Made by a program: the position numbers and the translations under genes. A stretch of DNA of 64,000 nucleotides from Acetobacterium bakii. GTDB lineage: Bacteria > Bacillota > Clostridia > Eubacteriales > Eubacteriaceae. The notes below the pieces were generated by a model. That model was not told where the DNA came from. It ran no database searches and saw only the letters and a list, made by a program, of their open reading frames with translations. The DNA lies in NCBI RefSeq assembly GCF_001263355.1, contig NZ_LGYO01000034.1, forward strand, positions 17,423 through 81,422. Reading direction: 5' to 3'. The first letter of the stretch is position 1. Each line of letters opens with the position of its first letter. Shown here in pieces: positions 43,356 through 52,962 of this stretch.

Positions 43356-43943
43356 TTATCTCTTTATTCCAGAAATAATATAAAGTTCATCCGTATCAAC
43401 AAGAATGTCAATGTCGAAGGCCGCTTTAAAATAACTGGATTCGGTTGCCGCTTCCTTGAGTGACGAAGAGACTTTACGCACTTCATCTCCGGAATGCCTC
43501 CCGTTAATGGTTTCCTTGCTTTCGCTATGGGCAATCATAAAACGACCATTGGGATTCAGACTGTCAGAAAGCTTCCGGGCAAACGCCTCTTTATCAGAAA
43601 AGTGAGGATATGCGCTGTAAGCAATGGCAAAGTCAAAACCGGTCTGTTCAAACTCATAAAAATTGGCTGATTGAAATCGAACCCTGGGGTCGATATGATT
43701 TTTCCGCGCTTGGGCAATCATCAGTTCTGATAAGTCGATGGCAACAATTTCATCTGGCTCGTGCTTCAGCAAATGAGGGACCAGTATACCTGTTCCGGTG
43801 GCAATGTCCAGAATACGACTGTTGCTTTTTATATTCGCCAGGGTCAGAATCGCCGTTATTTTTTCTGGATTGTGATGACACATGGTATCCCATTTGCTCG
43901 CAATACTGTCAAAATATTCTTTGGTGGAATGTGAATGCTTCAT
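43356..43943 (-). CDS. Class I SAM-dependent methyltransferase (second)
   Basis: This 195-residue methyltransferase has SAM motif I SRILDIATGTGILVPHL (about residues 41-57), the acidic residue in IVAIDLSELMIAQA, and FDFAIAYSAYPH at motif IV. It lies 9 bases after an ECF S-component gene and is probably co-transcribed with it from the promoter at 44.6 kb. An S-component/methyltransferase pair suggests modification or salvage of an imported small molecule, but the substrate cannot be told. Confidence 0.85.
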   Translation of the reverse strand: MKHSHSTKEYFDSIASKWDTMCHHNPEKITAILTLANIKSNSRILDIATGTGILVPHLLKHEPDEIVAIDLSELMIAQARKNHIDPRVRFQSANFYEFEQTGFDFAIAYSAYPHFSDKEAFARKLSDSLNPNGRFMIAHSESKETINGRHSGDEVRKVSSSLKEAATESSYFKAAFDIDILVDTDELYIISGIKR

Positions 43944-43952
43944 TTTGTTCTC

Positions 43953-44489
43953 CTATGCACTTAATCTTACCGGTTGCGCGATAACTCGGCTTTTTTCCAA
44001 AGCAATGACCATCAGTGGAATAATGATAATTTGCAAAATAATACCAGGCAATGCTGTCACAAAAGCACCTGCTAGAAAGATTTGAAAACCGTATTCTTTT
44101 CCCGCCACACCATAAAAAATAGTTGATGCAATACCTGAAACAATGCGGCCTCCAAGCATTGAAACGATTAATGCAACATAAACATTCAAATTGATTTTTC
44201 GGTACAGCAGACCCGCTAAAGCTCCATAGGCCGCCAGTTCAAACATCATGGTTAAACCCACCGGAAAGATCGGCGGCATCCCGGTTAAAACTGAGGACAT
44301 CAGCGGTGTCACAACACCACAGACCAAACCATATTGCCAGCCAAAACAAAGGCCGCATAGAATAACCGGAATATGCATCGGTAAAAACACAGATCCTGCT
44401 CCGATTGCATGAAAGAACTGTGGCAGCAATAACCCCAGGGCCATACAGAGACCTGTACCAACAAGATTTTTAATGTGAGAATGATTCAT
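43953..44489 (-). CDS. ECF transporter S component (substrate unknown)
   Basis: This 178-residue membrane protein has about six hydrophobic segments and resembles ECF-transporter substrate-binding components of the PF12822 type. Characteristic stretches are FLPMHIPVILCGLCFGWQYG, GMPPIFPVGLTMMFELAAYG and LGGRIVSGI. It has no local ATPases, so it presumably uses a shared EcfAAT module encoded elsewhere. Several vitamins are possible. Given the neighbourhood, a cobamide precursor (as with CblT) is worth considering, but this is not shown by the sequence. Start ATG follows TTGGAGG. Confidence 0.8.
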   Translation of the reverse strand: MNHSHIKNLVGTGLCMALGLLLPQFFHAIGAGSVFLPMHIPVILCGLCFGWQYGLVCGVVTPLMSSVLTGMPPIFPVGLTMMFELAAYGALAGLLYRKINLNVYVALIVSMLGGRIVSGIASTIFYGVAGKEYGFQIFLAGAFVTALPGIILQIIIIPLMVIALEKSRVIAQPVRLSA

Positions 44490-44515
44490 AACAATACCTC
44501 CAACAAATTTTTAAA

Positions 44516-44570
44516 CAAAAAAAGTCAGCAAACACAACTCATTTCAACGAGTAAATGCCTCACTGGCTTA
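44516..44570 (-). terminator. Attenuator hairpin in the S-component leader
   Basis: On the minus strand AGCCAGTGAGGC...ACTC pairs with GAGT...TTTGCTGACT and is followed by seven T. It lies between the promoter and the gene, so it can act as an attenuator. Confidence 0.65.
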
Positions 44571-44596
44571 TTATTTAATCATATTTAACTGAACAC

Positions 44597-44625
44597 ATTA
44601 TATCTGCATTTAAAGCCTTTGTCAA
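44597..44625 (-). promoter_or_regulatory. Consensus sigma-A promoter for the S-component operon
   Basis: TTGACA, 17 bases, TATAAT on the minus strand, followed about 30 bases later by the attenuator hairpin. Confidence 0.9.
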
Positions 44626-44687
44626 GAAAGAAAATAAGGTCTCATCCTTCTTATGAGCCATTTATAATAATGTCCCCGTGTCCCACT

Positions 44688-44733
44688 GAAAAAGTCACTG
44701 ACCAGATTTATAAAGCAGGTCAGCGACTTTTTT
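44688..44733. terminator. Terminator after the Nik/Opp-type operon
   Basis: AAAAAGTCACTGACC and GGTCAGCGACTTTTTT form a near-perfect stem with T runs on both sides. Confidence 0.85.
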
Positions 44734-44794
44734 AATTGGTTGGTTTTTTAATTATAAAAAATCAGTACTTATACTAAATAGTATTTTCTCCAAA

Positions 44795-46360
44795 TTATTC
44801 CTGAATATCGACAACATATAAGTCAGGTCTGAACGTTACATCTAATGCATAATTCTTCACCTTTTTATTTGTGGCATACAAGGTTATATCATCCCAAATT
44901 GGAATAATGTAATTTTTATCACTGACCAGTTTTTGAATTTGGCTGTAATAGTCCTTCCTTTTTTTCTCGTTTGGCTCTATTGCAACTTTTTGAATTAATC
45001 CATCAAGGTCAGCATCATTGATCCCATAATTTCTGGAAACATTATTGGAGCCGGTGCTGAGGGCATTTCGGACAAAGAAGAAATTCGGTTCTCCGGAAGA
45101 CACCGTGAATGGTTGCGGTGCAATATCATAAGTCCCTTCTTTTAACCGCTGAGACCAGGTTGCCGAATCCACTGTTTCGATCGTAGCATCAATCCCAACC
45201 TCTTTTAGCTGCGCCTGAATCGCAATGGCGATGTCCTGATAAGGCCACCTGCCAAGTAGGGATGAATTCAACAGAATGATTGGGGTTGGAATTTCACCAC
45301 CAACTGCCTCTGTTTTTAATTTTTTTGCTTCTTCAATATTAAATTCATATTTACAGTCAACGGTCCAGTCTTTTGTTGCTGAGCTTAATACGCTCATTGA
45401 AGGTTTACCATAGCCAAGCAGAATTTTATTGACAATGGTATTTCGATCGATGCTTAAGCTTAATGCATCCCGCAGCTTCTCATTACTAAATACCTTGCCT
45501 TCGCTTGTATTCATAAAGTAATAATGTACGGTACTCACCAATTGCTCTTCTAACACTAAATTTGAATCGCTTTCGATTTGTGCTGCCTGTTGAGGCAAAA
45601 TTCCGCCAACATCGGATATGACATCAATTTCTCCGCTTTGCAAGGCGGCAAGTCGAGTTGTGGGATCCGCTATATTTTTAAATTCCACGGTATCCAATTT
45701 TGGTTCGCCCAAATGATAGTCCGCAAATTTTTCTAAATAAAGAACTTGAGTTTGTTCGTTGTATTCTTTGTATTTATACGGACCTGTCCCATAAGGAAAT
45801 ACAATTGCTTTATTTTCATTAAATGAACTCGGTGCAAACATTGCTCCATTTTCATAAACCAGACGTTCAATAAAATCCGGTATTGGTTCTGCATGGGTAA
45901 CCGTAAATGTATGATCATCCACGACACTCATATTCGTAATTTTCCCAAACTCTCCCACCGACTCATAAGCTGGATCATAAGCTTTCTTAACCGTGTTGAA
46001 ATGATACAATCGGTCCAGATTTAAAATTGCCACCTCTGAATTTAATGTGCTGCCATCATGAAATTTAATATCCTTCTTCAACTTGATTGTCCATGTCAAT
46101 CCGTCATCTGATGGTGACATGGATTCAGCCAGACACATTATCGGATTCATTTCGTTATCAAAACGGACTAAAGACTCCCAGACATTACTGCTCCCATGTA
46201 CATAGACGTTTGAACCCTCACCCAACCAGAATGTTCGCCCCGCGCCGATAATTAAATCCTTGGGCTCATCGGATCCTGTTTTGGCAGATGCGGAGCACCC
46301 TGTAAACAGCAGCAAAACCGACAACACCACAATAACCACACTTAATACTTTTCTCTTCAT
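44795..46360 (-). CDS. NikA/OppA-family substrate-binding lipoprotein
   Basis: This 521-residue extracytoplasmic solute-binding lipoprotein of family 5 (nickel/peptide/opine) has a signal peptide with lipobox LFTGCSA. Family motifs include WESLVRFD near the N-terminus, IKFHDGSTLNSEVAILNLDR, and YGTGPYKYKEY. The ATG at 46360 has a GGAGGAAG site; the upstream TTG is not needed. It is the last gene of a five-gene transporter operon and precedes a strong terminator. Nickel or a metal-chelate is favoured by the neighbouring chelatase cassette; a peptide substrate cannot be excluded. Confidence 0.85.
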   Translation of the reverse strand: MKRKVLSVVIVVLSVLLLFTGCSASAKTGSDEPKDLIIGAGRTFWLGEGSNVYVHGSSNVWESLVRFDNEMNPIMCLAESMSPSDDGLTWTIKLKKDIKFHDGSTLNSEVAILNLDRLYHFNTVKKAYDPAYESVGEFGKITNMSVVDDHTFTVTHAEPIPDFIERLVYENGAMFAPSSFNENKAIVFPYGTGPYKYKEYNEQTQVLYLEKFADYHLGEPKLDTVEFKNIADPTTRLAALQSGEIDVISDVGGILPQQAAQIESDSNLVLEEQLVSTVHYYFMNTSEGKVFSNEKLRDALSLSIDRNTIVNKILLGYGKPSMSVLSSATKDWTVDCKYEFNIEEAKKLKTEAVGGEIPTPIILLNSSLLGRWPYQDIAIAIQAQLKEVGIDATIETVDSATWSQRLKEGTYDIAPQPFTVSSGEPNFFFVRNALSTGSNNVSRNYGINDADLDGLIQKVAIEPNEKKRKDYYSQIQKLVSDKNYIIPIWDDITLYATNKKVKNYALDVTFRPDLYVVDIQE

Positions 46361-46429
46361 TTCTTCCTCCTTCAAAATGATCTATCTGAAATTAAGACCC
46401 ATTCCCGGCCCAATTTAAGAACTACTTTC

Positions 46430-47203
46430 TTAGATATGTAATCTTGCCTGCAGCAACTTTTGGGTGTATGGATGATGGTTTTCCGGCGGCCCGAATTGTT
46501 TTACAATTTCCAGAATTTCCCCGTTTTTCATGATTGCCTTTCGATGGCAAAAATCATCCACAACTCCAATATCATGAGAAATAAACAGCATCATCATCTT
46601 GTATTTATCATTCAGTTTTTTTAATAAATCAATAATCTGCTTCGATGTAATAACATCGAGATTCGATGTGGCCTCATCCAATATAATAAAATCCGGTTTT
46701 AATGCCAGAGCCCGGGCGATGGAAACCCGTTGACGCTGTCCGCCACTTAATTGAGCCGGTTTGCGTAAGATCCAGGATGCGGACAGACCGACGTCTTCCA
46801 ATAATTCTTCAGCGACACCCTGTTCCGGAAGATGAAAGTTTTTTAGCGGTTCTGTAATTATTTTCTTCAACGTCATTTGGGGATTAAGTGAAGAACTGCT
46901 ATTCTGAAATACCGCCTGCATACGTTTTCTTATCGGTAAAAACTCTCGGTTTGATTTCAGTTTGGTGATGTCAACCGTATCAATAACAATTTCACCTCTA
47001 TCCGGTTTGATTAAACCGAGCATAAGATTTACCAGTGTTGTTTTTCCGCAACCACTTTCGCCAATCAAACCAAAAATTTCTCCTCTAGCTATGGCAAAGC
47101 TGATGTCATCCACCGCGATATTATTCACGCTGTTTTTACGTAATCCCGGATTCGTTTTTTTATATATCTTGGTTACTTTATTCATTTTAACCAATGCTTC
47201 CAT
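46430..47203 (-). CDS. NikE/OppF-type transporter ATPase
   Basis: This 257-residue ABC ATPase has Walker A GESGCGKTT, Q-loop VFQNSSSSLNP, signature LSGGQRQR, Walker B FIILDEATSNLD and switch ISHD. The ASSxNP-type Q-loop region and an Opp/Nik-like C-terminus (HHPYTQKLLQARLHI) mark it as the second ATPase of a nickel/peptide importer. It lies 19 bases after the NikD-type gene and 69 bases before the binding protein. Confidence 0.88.
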   Translation of the reverse strand: MEALVKMNKVTKIYKKTNPGLRKNSVNNIAVDDISFAIARGEIFGLIGESGCGKTTLVNLMLGLIKPDRGEIVIDTVDITKLKSNREFLPIRKRMQAVFQNSSSSLNPQMTLKKIITEPLKNFHLPEQGVAEELLEDVGLSASWILRKPAQLSGGQRQRVSIARALALKPDFIILDEATSNLDVITSKQIIDLLKKLNDKYKMMMLFISHDIGVVDDFCHRKAIMKNGEILEIVKQFGPPENHHPYTQKLLQARLHI

Positions 47204-47221
47204 TGTTACTACCCTCCATTC

Positions 47222-47992
47222 TTAAACAACCGCGTCAATCAATTCAATGGTATATGGCTCTTTAGGGCAATTAAAAAGCGCTGCTGTTGCATTTTGTTCG
47301 ATAATTTTACTGTCTTTCATAACAATGATTTCATCACAAATGCTTTTTAACTCCGCAAGATTATGAGAGATATAAATCATTGAGAGATTTTCACTGATTT
47401 TTAATCCTTTTAATTCCAAAATGATTTGCTTCTTTATTGACGCATCAATTGCCGATGTTGGCTCGTCTGCTATTAATATTCGTGGCGAAAGACAAAGGGC
47501 TGCTGCGATAACAATCCGTTGTTTCATCCCGCCGCTTAGTTCATGGGGGTATTTGTTCATCACTTCCAAAGCATCTTCAAGGTGTACAGATTCCAGTTTA
47601 CTTACTATCATTTTATCTAAAACAGCCTTATCCTTTGCGACCCTTGCCAGAATATCGTAAAATTGGCGTTTAATAATTCTCACCGGGTTTAATGCGGTTG
47701 AGGGATCCTGAAAGACCATGGAAATTTCCCTTCCTCTTATTTTTTCCATTTCTTTCCGATTAAATGCCAATAAATTTTTCCCCTGAAAAATAATTTCGCC
47801 TTCAATCAAGGCATTATCCGGCAGGATACCAAGAATCCCCTTTGCGATTGTGCTTTTACCGGAGCCGCTCGCCCCGGCAATTCCCAGCACCTGGCCTTCT
47901 TCCAAAACAAAGTTCACCTCCGAAACAGCAACATAGGATACATCATCAATTTTATAGGATATGGAAAGATTCTTCACTTCCAGTAAACTCAT
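47222..47992 (-). CDS. NikD/OppD-type transporter ATPase
   Basis: This 256-residue ABC ATPase has Walker A GASGSGKST, Q-loop VFQDPSTALNP, signature LSGGMKQR, Walker B ILIADEPTSAID and switch ISHN. The frame is open to 48037, but the ATG at 47992 has a GGAGGG site and the standard N-terminus SLLEVKNLSI. It abuts the NikC-type permease and pairs with the NikE-type ATPase. Confidence 0.88.
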   Translation of the reverse strand: MSLLEVKNLSISYKIDDVSYVAVSEVNFVLEEGQVLGIAGASGSGKSTIAKGILGILPDNALIEGEIIFQGKNLLAFNRKEMEKIRGREISMVFQDPSTALNPVRIIKRQFYDILARVAKDKAVLDKMIVSKLESVHLEDALEVMNKYPHELSGGMKQRIVIAAALCLSPRILIADEPTSAIDASIKKQIILELKGLKISENLSMIYISHNLAELKSICDEIIVMKDSKIIEQNATAALFNCPKEPYTIELIDAVV

Positions 47993-47993
47993 T

Positions 47994-48806
47994 TTATAAA
48001 CCCTCCAGTTCCTCATTTGAAGCCAGTGCATCTCCAATCAGATTAAACGCCAGTACAACAATAATAATGGTGACAATGGGATATAAAATCATTTGCGGTG
48101 ATTTTATAATATACATTCGCGCCTCATTAATCATCATTCCCCACTCTGCCTCGGAGGCCTGAGCTCCCAATCCAATAAAAGATAAACCTGAAATTGTCAG
48201 AATCGTTGATCCAATATCCGTTACGATTAACGTACCAATGGTGTTTTTTATATTCGGCAGGATATGCCAGGTTATCATATGTAAATGATTGGTTCCAGCT
48301 ACTCTGGCAGCTTTAACATAATCTGCATTTTTTGTCCCGATGACCAGCCCACGTATCACCCGAGCATACTTTGCCCATGAAACAATGGCAATGGCAATCA
48401 TAATATTCAGCACTCCCGGTCCGAGCATTCCCGCAATGACAAGCGCGAAGAGAATTCCGGGGAATGCAAGCAATACCTCACACAATGCTGTAAACAGTTT
48501 ATCAATAAGCCGGTCAGAAAAAATTCCAGATAGGGTCCCGACTAGGGTGCCTATGGTTATGGTGACAACCAGAACCATAGCTGTAACCGTTAATGATGTT
48601 CTTGCCCCGTATAATAATCGCGAGAAAATACACCGTCCCAGCTGATCCGTGCCTAAAGGGAATTCGCTTGATGACTGGTTCAAGCTATTCATTACATCGA
48701 TTTTGTTTGGGTCATTCGGTGCCAGAATCGGTGCAAATATCGCCAGAACGATCATGATTGAGGCCAACAGAATCCCGACTATCAACTGTATCTTTTTTGT
48801 TTTCAT
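47994..48806 (-). CDS. NikC/OppC-type transporter permease
   Basis: This 270-residue inner-membrane permease has about six segments. The family motifs are FPLGTDQLGRCIFSRLLYGARTS (shown in part) and the coupling EAA-loop region YVKAARVAGTNHLHMITWHI. The ATG at 48806 follows a GGAG site; a GTG at 48818 is also in frame. It overlaps the upstream permease gene by 95 bases, far more than the usual few. Confidence 0.88.
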   Translation of the reverse strand: MKTKKIQLIVGILLASIMIVLAIFAPILAPNDPNKIDVMNSLNQSSSEFPLGTDQLGRCIFSRLLYGARTSLTVTAMVLVVTITIGTLVGTLSGIFSDRLIDKLFTALCEVLLAFPGILFALVIAGMLGPGVLNIMIAIAIVSWAKYARVIRGLVIGTKNADYVKAARVAGTNHLHMITWHILPNIKNTIGTLIVTDIGSTILTISGLSFIGLGAQASEAEWGMMINEARMYIIKSPQMILYPIVTIIIVVLAFNLIGDALASNEELEGL

Positions 48807-49740
48807 TTTTATCTCCACTTAACCATTTCGTTGGTATTAAAATGCCATAGATAAAATCCACCAGAATATTAATCAGCATGTAAATACCGGCCATTATCAG
48901 TGCATAAGCTTGTATCACAGGATAATCTCGCCCATAAATTGCATCAACCAGAAACCCGCCCGCACCCGGCCATGCAAAAAGTGTCTCAATAATCGCTGAA
49001 CCGCCCAATAATCCCCCGATCATTAATCCTATTGATGTTATAATCGGCGGCAGGGCATTCTTTAGCATATGATTCTTGACAATACGATAGTTACTGACGC
49101 CGAAAACTTTTGCCGCGGTGACATGATTCATTTTAATTACTGACAGCATTTGAATCCGTATGAGTCGGGCTAATCCCGCCCCTGCTATGATGCCAATTGA
49201 TAGCGAGGGCAAAACAAGATGTTTGAAACCGCCCATTCCCATAACAGGCAATATCTTCAGATTTACTCCAAATACCAGAATCAGCAAAATTCCCAGGCAA
49301 AACGAAGGGATCGATATGGCAATTGTATTGCACAAAGAAATGCCGACATCCAATATTTTTCCCTTTTTAAGGGCTGACGCGATTCCAAGTGGAAAACCGA
49401 TTAACAGCATAACAATTGTTGCTCCGCATGTTAACAGCAAGGTCGACGGCAGGCGAACCATAAATTCATGCAGAACCGGTTGATTTGTTTTATATGAATT
49501 TCCAAAATCGCCCTTTATAATATCTGCCGTCCAATTAAAATACTGCACCGTCCAGGGCTGGTTTAATCCCAGATATTCTTCTGCTTCTTGTCGTTCTTCC
49601 AAGGTAGGATTTTGTGAGTTTGAAAGCAGCGTATCCACCGGATCTCCCGGTGCAATCCGCCCCATCATAAAAGTCAATATTGATACACCTAATAACACTA
49701 AAAATGCATATAAAATTTTCTTGCTTATGTACTTAATCAT
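48712..49740 (-). CDS. NikB/OppB-type transporter permease with extended C-terminus
   Basis: This 342-residue permease of the DppB/NikB family has LGVSILTFMMGRIAPGDPVD near the N-terminus and the EAA-loop region TAAKVFGVSNYRIVKNHMLK. The membrane domain ends at about residue 310 (ILVDFIYGILIP). The last 30 or so residues are polar and are encoded by DNA that also encodes the start of the next permease. The extension may come from loss of the original stop codon. It is the first gene of the Nik/Opp-type operon. Confidence 0.88.
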   Translation of the reverse strand: MIKYISKKILYAFLVLLGVSILTFMMGRIAPGDPVDTLLSNSQNPTLEERQEAEEYLGLNQPWTVQYFNWTADIIKGDFGNSYKTNQPVLHEFMVRLPSTLLLTCGATIVMLLIGFPLGIASALKKGKILDVGISLCNTIAISIPSFCLGILLILVFGVNLKILPVMGMGGFKHLVLPSLSIGIIAGAGLARLIRIQMLSVIKMNHVTAAKVFGVSNYRIVKNHMLKNALPPIITSIGLMIGGLLGGSAIIETLFAWPGAGGFLVDAIYGRDYPVIQAYALIMAGIYMLINILVDFIYGILIPTKWLSGDKNENKKDTVDSRDSVGLNHDRSGDICTDSGTE

Positions 49741-49781
49741 ATGTTTTCCCTTATCATTTCAACTTTGAATGATTTTACTGA

Positions 49782-49830
49782 CAAAAAATGCCATGAATTT
49801 TTCATATATTCGTATTCATACCTTCATGGC
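49782..49830 (-). terminator. Terminator/attenuator between the importer ATPase and the Nik/Opp operon
   Basis: On the minus strand GCCATGAA and TTCATGGC flank a 25-base loop and are followed by six T. It separates the CobN-4/importer operon from the Nik/Opp operon. CATGAAGG at its 5' side also occurs in the tandem hairpins at 61.45 and 61.65 kb. Confidence 0.75.
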
Positions 49831-49910
49831 AATATTGTTTTTATTTAATTAGACAAAACTTCAAGTGAATCGGTCGATTTAAAATAGCACAATTTCAAAT
49901 ATGGTTTGTT

Positions 49911-50681
49911 TTAATTAACACATGGTTCATAAATCGGTGTTATAAATTCATCTTCTATTATTTTTATGTCAACACCATAAACAGTTCGTATATGCTTTTT
50001 ATTCAAAACCGACTTTGGCAAACCCGAAGCTTCAACCTCTCCTGATTTCAAAAGAATAACCTGATCCGAATAACGCATCGCCATGTTTAAATCATGGACC
50101 ACCATAATGACCGCTTTTTTCTCTTTGACAACCATATTTCTGGCAAGTTCCATAATATCGATCTGATTCTTAATATCCAAAAAACTAATCGGTTCATCAA
50201 ATAAATACAGCTCCGGCTTTTGCGCCAACGCCCTTGCAATTAGTATCTTCTGCTTCTGACCACCGGACAATTCCTGGAATTGTTCGTGTGCCAAATGATC
50301 AAGTTCAAGTTCCTGTAAAATCGATAGCACAATTTCAATGTCTTCCTCGGAAATTTTCCATTTGATATAGGGTCTTCTTCCCATCATCACAATATCCATG
50401 ACTGACCCGCTAATATAGCTGTTGGTAAATTGCGGTACATAGCTTATGCATTGGGCCATTTCAAATGGCTGCATTTTCTGAACATTTTTTCCATCCAGCG
50501 ATACTGTCCCGCTTTGGGGTTTTAAAATTTTATTAATGCATTTAACAATGGTTGTTTTTCCTGACCCATTGGGTCCAATCAAAGAAATCAACTGTCCTGA
50601 TCGCGCTGAAAAGCTCACACCTTTCACCACTAAAGATTTCTTTGTATATCCGAATTTCATATCTTCAACATGCAGTTCCAC
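49911..50681 (-). CDS. FecE/BtuD-family importer ATPase in the CobN-4 locus
   Basis: This 256-residue ATPase has Walker A GPNGSGKTT, signature LSGGQKQK, Walker B LYLFDEPISFLD (Ile replaces the usual Thr) and switch VVHD. It has no C-terminal extra domain. It begins one base after the permease stop. It belongs to the siderophore/heme/corrinoid importer family; its place directly after cobN-4 suggests a metallo-tetrapyrrole or metallophore as ligand. Confidence 0.9.
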   Translation of the reverse strand: MELHVEDMKFGYTKKSLVVKGVSFSARSGQLISLIGPNGSGKTTIVKCINKILKPQSGTVSLDGKNVQKMQPFEMAQCISYVPQFTNSYISGSVMDIVMMGRRPYIKWKISEEDIEIVLSILQELELDHLAHEQFQELSGGQKQKILIARALAQKPELYLFDEPISFLDIKNQIDIMELARNMVVKEKKAVIMVVHDLNMAMRYSDQVILLKSGEVEASGLPKSVLNKKHIRTVYGVDIKIIEDEFITPIYEPCVN

Positions 50682-50682
50682 T

Positions 50683-51774
50683 TTATTTTCCTCGCTTTCT
50701 TACAATGAGATATAGGAAGAATGGAACCCCGATCATTGAAGTGACAATCCCCACCGGCAGCTGAGTTGGGGCAATGATATTTCTCCCGATTGTATCGGCT
50801 ATTAATAGTAACAGCGCTCCGATTAGTGATGATGCCGGCACCGAATAGCGATAGTCATTACCAATGAGCATCTTCGTTATATGGGGCGATACCAAACCAA
50901 TAAAACCAATAACCCCGGTAAAAGAAACCGCAACCGCCGTTAATAGGGTCGAAATTCCAAAAGACAGCATTTTTATTCTTTTGTAATTGACGCCGATACT
51001 GATTGCTGTTTCTTCCCCTGCAGACATAATATTAAGATCCCAGGCAAAGCCCATCATGAGGATAATACTTCCTGCCAATGCAACGGCAATAATCGCAATG
51101 CCTTCCCAGGGCACTCCGGAAAGGCTTCCCATAGTCCAGAAAACAAGTTCCGGCAGATCTTTAACATCACTGACATATTTAATCAGCGAAACCAACGCCG
51201 AAAACAAATAACCGATGGCCACCCCTGCCAGTATCAGGGTACTCGAAGTGTTATTGGACATTTTGGCAACACCGTACACCATCATCATTGTCAGTACGGA
51301 AAATGCGAATGCAAAAACCGGCAGCAGAAACTCTCCGAAATTCAGGAACGCAAAGCTCGAACCAAAGATAATCGCCAACGATGCCCCAAAAGAGGCGCCA
51401 TTTGATACCCCCAGGGTATAGGGACTTACCAGGGGATTTTGAAAAATCCCCTGCATTAATAACCCCGCATTGGACAAGGCCATGCCAACCAGAATGGCAG
51501 TGATAATCCTGGGCACGCGAATGCTGAATACAATATCCCGCTGCATATCGGTAATGCTTTCATTATGTACAAAAACATCGCCAAAAACTTGGATCACTGT
51601 TTTTAAATTAACTGAAGATGCACCGATGGCAATGGAAATTACTGCGGTGACAACCAAAGCAAGGGCTAAAAGTAAGATGAACAAAATTTTTCTTGATCGT
51701 TTGTTCATGTAGTTCAGTTTTGCCTGATCGATATTTTTTTCCATTTTTATTTTTTCTGTTTTGCTCATCTTCAT
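50683..51774 (-). CDS. FecCD/BtuC-family importer permease in the CobN-4 locus
   Basis: This 363-residue permease has about ten membrane segments after a polar N-terminus of 28 residues. Motifs are IFQNPLVSPYTLGVSNGA, GVIGFIGLVSPHITKML and QLPVGIVTSMIGVPFF. Several in-frame Met codons exist before the first membrane segment and none has a good ribosome site, so the start is uncertain. It lies between the binding protein and the ATPase. Confidence 0.9.
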   Translation of the reverse strand: MKMSKTEKIKMEKNIDQAKLNYMNKRSRKILFILLLALALVVTAVISIAIGASSVNLKTVIQVFGDVFVHNESITDMQRDIVFSIRVPRIITAILVGMALSNAGLLMQGIFQNPLVSPYTLGVSNGASFGASLAIIFGSSFAFLNFGEFLLPVFAFAFSVLTMMMVYGVAKMSNNTSSTLILAGVAIGYLFSALVSLIKYVSDVKDLPELVFWTMGSLSGVPWEGIAIIAVALAGSIILMMGFAWDLNIMSAGEETAISIGVNYKRIKMLSFGISTLLTAVAVSFTGVIGFIGLVSPHITKMLIGNDYRYSVPASSLIGALLLLIADTIGRNIIAPTQLPVGIVTSMIGVPFFLYLIVRKRGK

Positions 51775-51868
51775 TTTTTCATGAACCTATTACCTTTACT
51801 GATTTTGCTGAGCACCTTTAAATGATCATTCCCGGATTTCAGTTTTTAAATAATAAACCAACCCTCTC

Positions 51869-52942
51869 TTATTTTGAAGGATAAGCGAAAATTCCGACTA
51901 AATCTGTGCCAAAAAGGGTTTTCTGCAATTCTTCATGAACTTTCTGAACATCAATATCTTTGAATTGTTCGGGATACAGTGTTTTTGCGATATATAGTTC
52001 TCCAACAATGCTGCCGAATGCCGTTGTGGCCACTTCACTACTTAAGAGAATGACTTTATCGTCTTTTACAGCCTGTAAATTTCCCCAACTCGGTCTTGCA
52101 ATCAAGGTGTTGTAAAAACTAGTAACAGCACCTTGATCTGTTAAATCGGTCCCCAGAATTTTTTTAGTGCTGCTAACCAGTTTCACAATGGCATCAGGAT
52201 TTCTTTCCAATACCCATTCATCACTGATCTCAGGATATTTGGCGGTTTCGTCCGCAGCAATATTAATTCCACCGGCAGCAGTAATTAAGGCTTGTCCCCC
52301 GGCTTCTTTATTAACAGATTTATAGTCAGTGTAACCTTCGTAATAAATGGTAGCGCGATCTTCTTCTTTAATATTCTTTAGTTTCTTTTCAATGATTGCT
52401 TCGTATTTATCATGGAATTTTACAAAGGCTTCAGCCTTATCCTCTTTGCCAAATAATTTTCCCAGAGCCGTGACTTCCTCAGTTGATTTTGAAACATCGG
52501 TTAATTCCAGATAAATGCATTTTATGCCGGCATTTTCTAGGATTGTTTCATTGTCCGCAGTCATATTGGCGGCATAGGTGAAAACAGCATCCGGTTTTAA
52601 TTCCATAATTGCTTCAATATTAGGTTCATTCCATTTTCCCACTGTGGGAACTTCCACGTTGAGAACTGGGTTTGGCACCGAATCGCCGCGGCCGATAATC
52701 GTCGCTTCGGAACCAAAAGATGTTAATACCTCACTCAGTCCGGAATTGTACGTCACAATTTTTTCCAGTGGTTTTTCAATGGTTATTTCCCTGCCCATGG
52801 TATCGGTAACGGTGATTCCCTTGGCACTGTCACTTTTTGTTTCTGCCTCAGTGGTGGAACAGGCTCCCAGGGTTATGACCATTGCCCCTAACATAATTAA
52901 ACACAATAACCGTTTCAACATTTTCTTTCCATTCATTTCCAT
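51869..52942 (-). CDS. Siderophore/heme/corrinoid-type binding lipoprotein in the CobN-4 locus
   Basis: This 357-residue lipoprotein with lipobox TLGACST has the usual FecB/BtuF-like entry ITVTDTMGREITIEKP and the binding-domain motif MELKPDAVFTYAAN. The ATG has a GAGGAG site, 20 bases after cobN-4. The N-terminus differs from the BtuF pair of the riboswitch operon. Close linkage to a chelatase subunit resembles the hmu heme-uptake arrangement of Bacteroidota. Confidence 0.9.
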   Translation of the reverse strand: MEMNGKKMLKRLLCLIMLGAMVITLGACSTTEAETKSDSAKGITVTDTMGREITIEKPLEKIVTYNSGLSEVLTSFGSEATIIGRGDSVPNPVLNVEVPTVGKWNEPNIEAIMELKPDAVFTYAANMTADNETILENAGIKCIYLELTDVSKSTEEVTALGKLFGKEDKAEAFVKFHDKYEAIIEKKLKNIKEEDRATIYYEGYTDYKSVNKEAGGQALITAAGGINIAADETAKYPEISDEWVLERNPDAIVKLVSSTKKILGTDLTDQGAVTSFYNTLIARPSWGNLQAVKDDKVILLSSEVATTAFGSIVGELYIAKTLYPEQFKDIDVQKVHEELQKTLFGTDLVGIFAYPSK

Positions 52943-52962
52943 AGCTTCTTTTCTCCTCTTTT

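Noticed and set aside
44795-49740. Firm naming of the five-gene transporter as nickel-specific NikABCDE
   Set aside because: The family covers nickel, peptides and opines. No sequence feature I can see settles the substrate, so only the family is given.
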